A stretch of 64,000 bases of DNA from positions 80,964 to 144,963 of the forward strand of contig JAOALB010000082.1 of assembly GCA_025331125.1 (NCBI GenBank), read 5' to 3'. Shown here piece by piece: positions 34,721 to 46,037 of the stretch. Position 1 is the first letter of the stretch. The number at the start of each line of letters is the position of its first letter. A program made the position numbers and the translations under genes. Source of the stretch: Mycogone perniciosa. Lineage: Eukaryota; Ascomycota; Sordariomycetes; Hypocreales; Hypocreaceae. The notes beneath the pieces are model-generated. The model was not told the DNA's origin. It did no database searches and saw nothing but the letters and a program-made list of their open reading frames with translations.

Positions 34721-36706
34721 CGTGACGATTGTGGGGGTCCAGAGGGCGTCTGAGATGGTTCATCAGGGAAAGGCAATGAGGGCGATAGATGCGTGATCAC
34801 GATGCTTGAGATTAGTGTCGAGAACCAAATAGTCGCGGTATCACGTGACCAGCAAGGTGTTGTGTGGCTGGCTCTGGCTTAGTTTGTGAGCTTTGAGGTG
34901 GGAAGCGGGGTCGGTGAAGAAAACAACGAAGGAAGAACGACCAAAGCAGACTAATTCATCCAGAGGTTGTTAATTGATGGAGTTTCCGCTGGGACTACTT
35001 CAAATCTAGGTGGAGGCCAGAAGACTGACATGCGCTAATGCAGGTAGTAGTTGGTATCTACATGTAAGTGAACACACTTGCACGGATTGTTCTCATTTCT
35101 ATCGTTGACTTTGGTTGGGTAAAGTAGAAGTTAGGTTCATCGTGCTAGTATTGGTAAGAGACAAGGTATTGGCACGCAGTATGGTTGCGATCTTGGCGTC
35201 TGCATAATCTAGCTCACGTAGGTAGGAGGTGACGGATTCCATCGAAAGGACTGTGGCGAGCAACCAGTTCGCCACTGCGTCTGACGTGCTTCGTACTCAT
35301 CGTTTGTTGAGGCCATGGGCTGTCCGGGTCTGCCAACGCTAATCTTATCTTATCTTATCCATAGACGCAAGTACAAAAACCATCGCTATTGTTATTGTTG
35401 TTTGTTTTTGCAGCAGACCTCCACGAGTACGAGTACATCATAGTATCATGGATGGCCCACAGCAGCTGCAGCATGCGGAGAGAGTTACCAACCCCCCAAC
35501 ACCTCCAACCGTGATAACGCGACCACCAATGCACCACTGCACCATCCGCCACATGCCTCCCTCGCCGCGAACAAGCCTCCCAGCCGGGCTGCGGCCAATG
35601 AGCATCGACGCGGCGAAAGCTAGCCTGCTGGCCAGCCGCGGAGGCGGGGTAAAGGTTTGGGTCTAGGCAAGCTAAGACGGCTTCAACCAGTTATTAGCTT
35701 ATCTTGGTGATGGAGCCGTCTTGCGGACATGGATCCGACCAGCCGCAGTCATTCACAGCCAGCCCAGCCCAGCCCAGCATAGCATCTGTTGTTTGACAGA
35801 GTTCTCGACCGAGACTCTCAGCCATAAATACTTGCATTCGTGGTGTGTGGTGCATGTATGGTGCATGGTGTACAAAGTATAGTGTAGGTACTTCGTACTT
35901 CTTGATGTACTTCGTATATACTCCGCCACATGGTGTGTACGAGTAGTCCGTACGAAGTACTCCGTAGTGTGCGCGCAATCGCATCTGTCTGTGCTGGTGT
36001 TTGCGTGCCTGTGCCGTCAATTCAAAATTGTCCCCTTCCCTCCCCATCACCCTGCAACTTCTTCTGAGTTTTACATTATCCTGAACTCCCGCGCATCTTG
36101 CCTCTGCATCTCGCCTCTCCTGTTTCATATCGCGTTGCCCCATTCTCGGCATTCCCATCTCTCTCAAACCTCCCGGCTCTTTGGGTAGCACTTGACTTGA
36201 ATATTCGCCTGTCTACAACACTGTCGCCACCTACCTTACTGACATCTTTCCTGCCCAATTGCCTCCCATCTAGATATCTTTCTGGCATATCTGAGACCAT
36301 CGATGTGAGTCGAGTCGCATAGCCAACTTCAGTCCATCTTGGAGTCTCCGGCCTGATCATTGATACCAGCATTCGCCGTACAGACCAATTTCCATTTCCT
36401 ACCACGCACGGTCTGGCTTTGGCCATCCTGCTGTTTGCGGGGCTAGGCATGTGTTGCAGTCACGCGAGCTTCCTTCAGTAGCAACACACAGATTTCCTGG
36501 ACTCCCTCTGCTGGGCGGCTGACGTCTGGTCAGCCAGCTCGACAAGTCCGCATCTCACTGGCGATTCTGCGGCCCCATTGTGGTAGAGGCTGGAACATTT
36601 TTTGCATCCACATACTACTACTTATCTATCACCAACGCGCATATCCGTTTCTACTAGTACTCTACCACCCACCCACTACCAGCCAAGTCACCGTTGACCA
36701 CCCATC
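34721..36706. other. Gene-free interval, RAD3 / PPS1 divergent promoters
   Basis: About 2 kb between divergent genes. It contains an (ATCTT)3 run near 35343, (CAGCC)4 near 35757-35777, and a cluster of TACGAAGTAC/GTACTCCGTA words at 35890-35966. The 36000-36700 part is C/T-rich and probably the PPS1 leader, maybe with a 5'-UTR intron (GTGAGTCG at 36305). Open frames on either strand here show nothing recognisable. Confidence 0.5.
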
Positions 36707-38889
36707 ATGGCTACTGTTGCTTTGCCGAGGCCCATTCCCCCTCAAAACTCATCCCCGACCATCAACACACCCATAACTCCTCCACACTCCCTCCAAACCA
36801 TTGGCGCTTCCTCCTCTTCTCAGCCTTGTCCTGTTTCTGCCCCGGTACCCAACAAGCATATTCCCGTTTGCCCCACTGGCCCGTCCAAAGTTGAGGACCC
36901 GGATACCCCACCGCCTTCACCGAAGCACACCGGAGCCTTTCGGCAAAGCTCTTTGCTCCATCCTCCCAACAGCTTTGTCCGTGTTGACTCTGGTCGGCTT
37001 TCCATATACGAGATCGATGCTGTCTGCGTGGCCGAGGCCCTGGATTTTGCCTCTCGTCAGCCGCTGCCTCCACCTGCTCTGGTGTTCCCCTGGCTCCATG
37101 GCCTACATCCTCATAATCATATGCAGCAGGCCTTCTTCAATGGGCGCCGGCGTACACCACGAAAAATCCCTTCTTGTTTGAGGGCAGTTACTCTCGTCAA
37201 GGCTGATGGTAATCTCAACACTGCTCGCTTGAAAGGCGCCATTGCGCCGGAGGAGTTTATGTTGCGTGGCTCTGTTCCCGACTTTGTCGAACCTGATCCT
37301 CTAGATGGCTTCTCCGTTCGGAACTTCCATATCCAGCCCATCAAAGTTGCTTTGACATCAGATATTATTGTTTACGGGGAGTCTCCCTGCGAAGCCCGCA
37401 AAGTCGCATGGGACATCGCTGCTGCTCAAGAGCGATGGCGCGAGAAGCAACCCATGCATGTTGGTGATCTGGTAGAGTACAACACCTTCGTCTGCACAAA
37501 CCCCTTTACGACATTCGAACAAAACCACAGTCATCTGGTGTCCATAGATGCTTCCGGCAAATCTACTGGCAAAATCCTCGATTTTGTCCACCAAGAGCGA
37601 CGGGAGATGTGGGATATGACGGAGGCCTCTGAGATATCTTACAACGTATACCTTGGTCCCACTCCGGAACCAGGTAGCTTGGAAGAGCGACGTTTTGACG
37701 TTTTGATAGAATGCAATGATATGGGTCGGCTGAATCCGGTCGGCTTGCAGCTTGTCGCTGAAAATCCACATCGGGTCTCTCAGCCATCATTCCACGACTT
37801 CCCCTCATCTGGAAGCATATTGCCCCCTACGTGGTCTCATGCAGAGGCTGACGGAATTCTCGAGACTTGTAAATGGATTTATTGTATCTCACATGGTGCT
37901 GCCCCCTCCGCCACGGGTAGCACTAGCTCTAATGTCGAAGGATCGGAAATGCTCGAGTCCAACGCATCACACATACCACCGAAGCCTCGAAAGGTGCTCA
38001 TTCATTGTGCTGACGGATACACAGAGTCGACCATGTTGGCTATTGCATACTATAGCTACAGCTTGGGGATACCCGTACCGGACGCTTGGTTGAGCCTCCA
38101 TACATCCAAGCGCCGCAATTTTTTCGCCTATTCTTCCGATGTATCACTCCTGTCTTCCATAGCCCCACGCTTGCTGTGTGAATCCCCCGTCTGTGCTGGC
38201 AAGAGCTTGGAGGATATTACCGGTCTCATCAAGAATGAGCCAGAATGGTTCACTGGACTAGATGGCTCATTTCCCAGCAGAATACTCGACTATTTATACC
38301 TAGGTAACCTTGGTCACGCCAACAACCCGGATCTTCTCAGGGAGCTCAATATCTGTCAAATACTCAGCGTCGGAGAAACAGCCACCTGGAGAGAAGGAGA
38401 TCTGGAGAAATGGGGCTCCGCAAATGTCTGTATCATTCAAGGTGTACAGGACAATGGCATCGACCCATTGACGGAAAAGTTTGCACGATGCCTCGAATTC
38501 ATTAGTAAGCTATGCACTTATGCCTTCACTGTGACGGGATGGACCAAGAGTGATGACACGGTTCGCTGACTAAATTCCCAGATCGAGGAAGACAGAGAGG
38601 CACGGCGACATTGGTGCATTGTCGAGTTGGCGTTTCCCGCAGCGCTACCATTTGCATCGCGGAAGTCATGAGAGCCCTCAATCTTTCTTTTCCGCGCGCA
38701 TACTGTTTTGTCAGGGCCCGCCGACTTAATGTCATTATCCAGCCGCATTTACGCTTTGCCTACGAGCTTTTGCGGTGGGAAGAATTGCTTCAGCAGAGTG
38801 GTGATGCGAACGCACCAATCAAGAGAGAACTGGAATGGGGCGAAATTGCAAAAGAAATAGCCCTCATGAACCGGCCTTATTCCAGGTAA
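36707..38889 (+). CDS. PPS1: Dual-specificity protein phosphatase, Pps1-like
   Basis: Exons 36707-38504 and 38582-38889 encode 701 residues; the 77-nt intron splits an Asn codon just before the catalytic domain loop. The second exon supplies the C-x5-R signature HCRVGVSRSAT with Cys613 and Arg619. A first phosphatase-like domain carries KVLIHCADGYTES, in which Cys434 is kept but the arginine position is Glu440, so it is probably catalytically dead. The proline-rich first 90 residues look disordered. The middle part (GKILDFVHQERREMWDMTEASEIS) also fits fungal Pps1 proteins. Yeast Pps1 dephosphorylates Tyr and Ser/Thr and affects S-phase; that is family knowledge. The start is the first ATG of the frame in a good CACCCATCATGG context. 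Confidence 0.88.
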
Positions 38890-39467
38890 AGAATTTTGTA
38901 TCAAGTCATTGGCATCTTGCTTTCGAGTTGATTTGGCCAGACAGTTGTATTGTCCCTTGGCGAAACTTGCTGCATCACACTCTTGCCGTGTACAACTCTG
39001 TGTTTTGAGCATGAGTGGAATATACTCTCTGTCGGACTTGTCTTGGGTTCAATCATAGGGATCGGGTTACTAGGGATTGCCTGCGACTCGCATCGGCGTT
39101 ACTGGTTTTGGGCTCGGTCGGATTGTGAGATCTCTCAACAGGGTTTGGGATGGGAGAACTCTTGATGAATTATGACTATGAAGGTTGGCGGGCAACTAGT
39201 TTCGCCGGGTTGATGTTAATTGAGTTCAACCATGATGATCTAGGTGTGTGACTGGTGTTGACAAGCCGTTTATTAAAACACGAGCGCTCTTTTCAGGAAT
39301 AGGGGTATTTGTGCCAACTGCTGCCACCAAAGTTAATAAAATAAACGCATAGAAAGCATAGTCCCGTTCTTGATTAGACACAACAACGCCTGGTCCATTA
39401 ATATGCCATAAAATTTTGCTCTGGCGAGAAATCAAAAGGCCGAGAACGATCCAGTTTACAATACAGT
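38890..39467. other. Convergent 3' spacer, PPS1 / ATG18
   Basis: 578 bp with no recognisable element; presumed 3' UTRs. Confidence 0.5.
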
Positions 39468-41056
39468 TCAACTCCCATAAGCCAAGGAATCGTTTTTATC
39501 GTCCCCTTCCAGGACCCTATGGAATGAAGTGCGATGTTAGGAAAGATCGAATGCATACTAGTTTGTGGGAGGCAGATAGGAATGAAGGCAAAACTTACGA
39601 AAATTGTTTTACGAGATAACCTTCTCCGCCGTGCTCCATGTCAATGTTATAGACATAGAAACCACCGTCACTCGTCACGACCATGACCTGCGGGCTACTA
39701 CTACTCATCGCAACAACGCTGCGAAGAGGGCCGGATGGGGATGAGCCCGAAACGCGTGCTGCACCAGCAACAACCGTGGACTTTGGAATTTTGATGTAGG
39801 CAAAGTCTCTCAGCGGCTCCCACATCTCCGTGACGGATTGTGGAAGATATGATCCTACGACTCCAGCGACTCCGCGACCCATGATCTGTGAAGAGCGTCG
39901 GAATATGTTGCTGAATGAGCCGCTTTGCCTTCGGTGTCCCTGCTTAGTGCTTTCGGGGGGGCTAGTGCTGTTGCCTGCGAAATCAGCAGCGTCGCTCCTG
40001 GGAGACTCGGTTGCACTGTTGCCAGGCGAATCAGCCTCGTCATGACTCCGCGCTCGTGACCATCGGTCTTGCCTTGGAGAGCCAGGGGACTCTATCGGCG
40101 CACCGGCCGGGGTAGTATTCCCAGGTGGAGAACCAAGGCGGAATATATGGACAGTATCCGAGGTAGACGAGACGCAAAGCAGTGTAGAGCTGAGATTGAA
40201 AGACATGCTGTAGATTGTGGAAGGGTAGGTTCCTCGCCTGAACTGGTACAGCTTTTGCCCTCGAGGCACGGAAAACACACGGATAATAGTGCCCGTCTCG
40301 CTAGCCGTTGCTAATAGAGTTCCTTCACTATTGAGACAAATGCAGCACAACGGCGAGCGGTGCGCCTCAATGACATTGACAGCCTTGAGGGTCAAAGTGT
40401 CAAATACAAGAACCTCCCCTGATGTGGGCGCAACATATGTCGATTGTGGGGGCGCATGGGTGGGCCTTCTTGCGTCCGAATCCTCTCGCGGTTTGGGCAG
40501 TGGATACGCAATGAAGCAATTCTCGGACGATGGGGACAGTGCGCAAATGGCAGACGGATTTGGGGAGGTAGGAATGGTATAAAGGAGGCTCATATTGCTG
40601 ATGTCATACAGGTAAATTTCCTCCTCGAGAACAACGGCGAGTCGTTTTCGGTTCAGTCGTACGGCTAAGACGGCTGAAGGGAAGGTGAGTTCACATATGA
40701 CGGACGCTCTCTGCAGCGGTAGGCGTATTAAGCACACGAATCTAGAGAACCAAGTTTACGGATAGACGCATACCTTGGTGTTTTGTATTATCAGGTGGCG
40801 AGGTGACAGTATCAAAGCGACGAGAGAGGTTGAGAAGAGCATCTCAATAATCGCGATATTCCCATCATCACTGCTAAAGATTCGGGAAAATGGATCGGTA
40901 TGGTAGATGCGGAAGCCTTTCGAGGTGCCTGGGGGGTAAGAGACAGCACATCAGTTTGGTTCAAATTAGGCAATGGAAAGAGTCGCAGGACTTACCGACA
41001 GCAAGACAGCTGTGGTCCTGGTTGAACGTGATGAAGTTCAGGGTTGGGTTCGCCAT
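39468..41056 (-). CDS. ATG18: Autophagy PROPPIN Atg18
   Basis: Four exons on the minus strand: 41056-40996, 40928-40774, 40710-39599, 39516-39468, giving 458 residues. The chain is a seven-bladed beta-propeller. It starts with NFITFNQDHSCLAVGTSKGF and carries the phosphoinositide-binding FRRG motif in KLYQFRRGTYPS. The inserted loop after blade 6 is long, Ser/Pro-rich and polar (DRWSRARSHDEADSPGNS), as in fungal Atg18. The last, 49-nt exon ends the protein with SVLEGDDKNDSLAYGS. Atg18 binds PtdIns3P and PtdIns(3,5)P2, acts with Atg2 at the phagophore and controls vacuole shape. Introns are 67, 63 and 82 nt. Hsv2 is less likely because of the long loop and C-terminal blade. Confidence 0.93.
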
Positions 41057-41676
41057 GTTGAACGTCGCTGGGGTCTCCCGGCGGAGTCGAGCTGGAGGAC
41101 TTGTAAGGGAGACCCAAACAGCGAGTTTGACGAGCTCGCTAGGCGGTCCAGATAATCTGGACAGAGCGGGAACGTACCGCGTGAATGTGGTGATGCGACT
41201 CCCGTACTTCGTAGTGGTGGACACGCAGCGTACCTATATGAGATGGAAGGTCGTAGGAGGCTGGCGAGCTGGAGCTGCCTCGTCACACAGAATGACGTTG
41301 GGATAATGGGGAGGGGTTAATTAATAGTAGGCGGACCACTGCGGACCCGCACTACTGCCTAGCAGTGGTACCTCTGAAACCGCACACAGGTACGAAGTAC
41401 CTTGCACGCTAAATAATGCCTCGCTGCCTGTGTGCCCTCTTGTTCGCACGCGGATTCTGGAAAAGTATCTTTTGGTGAGGGTTGGAGGGGGGAAAATCGT
41501 ATCACTAAATCATAATCCGTAGTGTTCTCCGTGCACCGGCTGAGCATGGATACCTAGCCTACTGGTCTTATTCGACTCAAGTCTGTATTTTCAATCAGCT
41601 CAAATACGGAATACATACGAAGTACGGAGTACATCACACACATTCGCAAGTCCATCTTGTCGATTCTCTTTTGGCG
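41057..41676. promoter_or_regulatory. 620-bp divergent promoter, ATG18 / PPM2
   Basis: Shared upstream region. A TACGGAGTAC word lies at 41623-41632, 45 bp before the PPM2 ATG, preceded by TACGAAG; another TACGAAGTAC is at about 41391. No TATA box seen. Confidence 0.45.
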
Positions 41677-44600
41677 ATGGCTATTCCATCAGCAGCTTCA
41701 ACACGGCCGGCGGCCGTCAGGTCGCAAGCCCTCGATGACTTGATTATGGGGGTAAGACGCATCTGATTATTCTGGTAGGGTTGGAATAAAACGAGCCGTA
41801 TCCGCTAGCCCAACTCTACACTGGCATCCGAATACCTCTTCAAACGTGCAATTCTTCGTAGCACGTGTGACTGACACCGGAAATGCTACAGACAAACAGC
41901 AGCAGTATTGTCTCCAAACGCAGTGTCGAACGATTGTATTATCCGGATGAGCCACCTTTCTTTCGCTATTTCGTCAAGAAGTTCCAGAGAAGAGCGCCGC
42001 TTATCAACCGGGGCTACTGGCTCAGACTCAGAGCCATCGATACTGTTGTGCGCCAGTTTATCACACAGGAGACGTGCAAAAAGAAGGTGGTCATTAACTT
42101 GGGCTGCGGCAGGTGAGAATTTGCGCATTAGAGGGTCAGGAATGCTACGGAAAATCCAATCTAACAAGTCTATCCCCATCCTAGCGACGTCCTACCATGG
42201 CAATGTCATGCTCGCTATGGTGCGGCTAGTGACGATGTTCTCTTCGTCGATGCAGACTATCCTGACCTTGTACGAAAGAAGCGCACTGTCGTGCTCGAAA
42301 CCCCTCAGTTGCGACATCTTTTGGGCACCAACTTTGTCCTAGGCGAAAATGAGGAGGATCACCTGCTTCTCTTTAGTGACAAGTACTGCCAAGTGGGCTG
42401 TGATCTACGACAACTCGACGCCTTCCGGGCTACGTTGGAGTCGTTCCTTAGTCTTTCTGACTGTGTTGTTCTCTTTGTTGCTGAGGTTTCTGTGACTTAT
42501 ATGGACACACAGTCTGCAGATGCCCTGATCCAGTGGGCAAGCTCAATTGGCCAAGGTGAGCCCAGCTACCTACCCATCAACCCTGTATTCTACTATTCAG
42601 TCTTAAAATCCAAACCATACTATGTTTCAAGTCACTCCATGTCTAATGGGATGATCTTTTACGCTAATGTTCATCAGCTGAGTTCTGTCTCTTGGAACAA
42701 ATACTACCTCATGGACCAGACCATCCATTCGCGCAAACCATGCTTCGTCACTTTGACAAACTAAGCACGCCTCCTCGTTCTGTCAGTCAATACCAAACTC
42801 TCGAACAACAGGTTGCCCGGTTTCAAACACGTGGCTGGCGGCATGTAGACATATGGGATTTGTGGCAGGCTTGGTCAAGTGACCTATTCGTCAGCAGCCC
42901 CGAAAGAGCAGCCCTAGACAAGGTAGAGCCCTTTGATGAGTGGGAGGAGTTTATGCTGTTTGCACGACACTACTTCATACTCCATGCCTCGGCGACCCAA
43001 TCCAGTGTTTTACAATCCGGGGATGGGGAAAAGCCTCACGATGCAAATGGTGAGCCCCAGCTTGAGGTTGAGATCGAGGTTACAGACAGGCCAATTTTGA
43101 AAGCCCCAAAACGCCGTTTTGGGAATGCAATGGTCATCGCCAATGTCATGGGACAGCGATATGTACTTCACATGATGGGCCTGGACACTAATGGCAGAGC
43201 CGCCACTTACGATGTCTTCTCCCTCGACGGAAAATACCCGCCTCCTGAGATCCCTCTCAACGGACCTCTCCCCCGTGTTTGCTACACGTTGACTGACCTG
43301 GGTAATTACGGAACTCTACTCGTGGGCGGCCGTACGTCTCCGGCTTGTGCGTTATCGGATTCCTGGCTGTTTACAAGAGGCACCGACTGTCACTGGCGAG
43401 CAATGTCAAGACTGCCTATTCCACTCTTTAGGCACTCCGCTGTTCGATTAGGAGATTCTTGCCTTGTCCTAGTCATTGGCGGTAAAACCGGATCATCACA
43501 GATTTCAGAAAATTGCTTTGTTTTCCACCCTGAATGTGGCTGGTTGAAGTGCCAGATATCTGGAATTAGACCTGAACCGTCATTTGGTTCCATTATATGC
43601 ACCTCATCTGAGGCAATGGATACAGGGGAGGTATTTCACGGAGTATTGGCTGGCGGAATAAATAAATACGGTCGCATCGTCACTAAAAAGTATTTGTGGC
43701 GGGTTGAGATGACTGATGATCAGGTGAGTTCGTCTCCTCCTCTATCATTTATTGGCTAAACAAGCCTTACCTGTCTTGAGCAACGCATCTTTCCATCAAC
43801 TATGGCAAGAGCTGACTGATTTTCTCAGCCGAATATAAAGTTTTCAACTCTTGAGACCGATCCTTCTGAAAAAGACACTCTATCATTGTTCGGTGCTAAC
43901 GTTGTGGATATGGGTTCTTATGCCGTGATCTGCGGCGGTACGGGGGCGGATGCCTCCTCACAAGGCCAGGACATCAGGACCATAGCTGTCTCCAACAGTG
44001 GATATCAAGTCACTGGTACTATCCGCCCAAAAGACAGCAGTCAATGTATGCCATTCATGATCGGGTCCTCTGCGATCAGGGATGGGAGCAGCAGCATACT
44101 AGTTGTTGGTGGTGGTGCAACTTGCTTCTCAATGGGTACATTTTGGGAGCCTGGTATCTACAGGATACACCTTCCTCACAGACTACCGGGATTTACCTCT
44201 GCAGAACCTGCAAGGCGTAATCCCACAAGATCAGATATCCGGTTCGTGGGACTGCACACGTTTACTACCATCAGCCACAACAACACCGAAGTTGTGTGTA
44301 CATCGGCCGCGAAAGCATCCGTAACCACTGTGCCTCGCATACAATTGGATTCAACTGAAAAGTTTCACGAAGTTCTCCGAGATGGAAGGCCAGTCATCAT
44401 AGAAGGCTTGAATCTAGGACAATGCCTACAAAAGTGGACACCGAGCTACCTGGTAGAACAAGTGGGTTCGGACCAACAGGTAAGGGTCTATTGTGGAATG
44501 ACGATGGCCACAAAAAGAGCTGACAGGTCTAGGTCGTGGTGCATGAGTGCCATAGAGACACGGAGAAGATGGATTTCAACAGAAAGAACTTTAGCTATGT

Positions 44601-45379
44601 GACAGAGTCATTTGGGAGCATCATGGACAGGATCCAAACGGGGGCTAGGTTGTACCTGCGTGCCTTATCTCGGGACAAGCCATCTGAACTGCCAGCGAGG
44701 ATGGAAGAAGACTTTCCACGATTGGCAGCAGAATTTTCCTTGCCGGCAGAGCTGGACTATGTCAAAGAACACCTTTTCAGTTCTGTATTGAGGGTATCTG
44801 GACGGGTAAATATGTGGCTGCATTATGACGTGAGTTTCCTTCTTTCCATCTGACCATTTCATGATACGTTGTATCAATATCAATGGAGCTAATATCTAAC
44901 ATATTGATGGCTAGGCTATGGCGAATGTTTATGCACAAGTATTTGGATCTAAGCGGATGATTATATTCCCACCGAGCGATGTCAGACACCTGTCCTTTGC
45001 TCCTGGAGCATCCAGCTCCAGTTTGGATGTCTTCTCTATGCTAGACACTCCATCATCCTCGCTGAGTAGCACACATCCACAAGAGGCGATTCTAACCCCG
45101 GGAGATGTTTTGTTATTGCCCGCGATGTGGCTCCACACCGCCACGCCAATGTCAGACATGAGCGTTGCAGTTAATGTCTTCTTCCGCGATCTAGAAAGCG
45201 GCCATTACTCTGCGGGTCGGGATGTGTATGGAAATAGGGACCTGGAAGCGTATGAAAAGGGCAGACAGGCCGCGGCGCGAATCGGCAAGAGCTTCCAGCA
45301 ACTGCCGTTGGAGACAAGACGGTTTTATCTCTCACGGATTGCGGACGAACTGCTGCAGGTTGCGGAGGAGAGTTCATGA
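41677..45379 (+). CDS. PPM2: tRNA wybutosine-synthesising protein 4 (Ppm2/TYW4)
   Basis: Seven exons, 41677-41751, 41892-42112, 42185-42555, 42678-43723, 43829-44479, 44533-44829, 44915-45379, encode 1041 residues. Three modules follow each other. First is a leucine carboxyl methyltransferase fold with SAM-binding VVINLGCGSD at about 91-99 and RSVERLYYPDEPPFFRYFVKK. Second is a Kelch-like propeller (RFGNAMVIA, LLVGGRTSP, RHSAVRLGD, VLVIGGKTG, VICGGTGAD). Third is a C-terminal JmjC/cupin domain with the metal ligands HYD (His885, Asp887) and His961 (MWLHTATP). The enzyme methylates and methoxycarbonylates yW-86/72 to wybutosine at G37 of tRNA-Phe. The JmjC part resembles TYW5-type hydroxylases but sits on the same chain, as in other filamentous fungi. 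The seven exons keep frame throughout. Confidence 0.93.
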
Positions 45380-46037
45380 GCACTGTCACCTGGATGACAA
45401 TACTACGCTGAACTGTGCATGTTGGAATGGAAAGGAACAAAAACGAGCATTTCTCGTATAACTGGAGACTTCTGGCTGGTGGTAAAAATATTAGGCCGAG
45501 AATGAGTGCCAAGCAAAATGATCGCATTTGGCATCTTCGAGATCTGGTAAATGTATGTACTAGTACTACGGAGTAGACAACTACTAGGATGGGTCGGGCG
45601 GGTCACAATGACGCTATTCTACTGCTCCTAGAACTTACACACTTACACTCTGCCTTCAACTCCTCACTCATCCTGGTTCACTAAACCAAAGTAATCACCG
45701 TTCTATGCACAGAAGGAGAAATAGAGGAGGAGGAAACAAGAAGAAAAGCTGCAAGATCGCTTCTATTACTCGAATCAACCGTGTTCAGCTTTGCGGTTGG
45801 CGATTCCGACCGCCATCTTCTCCTCCCTTACTGGCTGGCGCTAGTAGTGGCGTTTTCCATTCCAAGGTCTCTCACACTCTCAACACCACCACTTAATCAT
45901 CCTCATCGTCGTCTTCAATTGTTATCGTCCATTGCCAAGCAGCCAAGCTCTGTTGAGTCCAACCGAGAGTGGCTGAGGAGAAGTGAGATTCGGCGAATGG
46001 CTTGACCGAGCCAAATCTGCTTCTCTAACCACAGATC
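45380..46037. other. Spacer between PPM2 and GUT2
   Basis: PPM2 3' flank and GUT2 promoter/leader. Contains a TACGGAGTA word at 45567-45575. Small open frames at 45705-46005 have no recognisable content and precede the GUT2 ATG, so they may be leader. Confidence 0.5.

Noticed and set aside
35694..36191. 165-codon minus-strand frame upstream of PPS1
   Set aside because: Composition looks random, it covers word clusters and a GC-rich repeat, and no family resemblance was seen.
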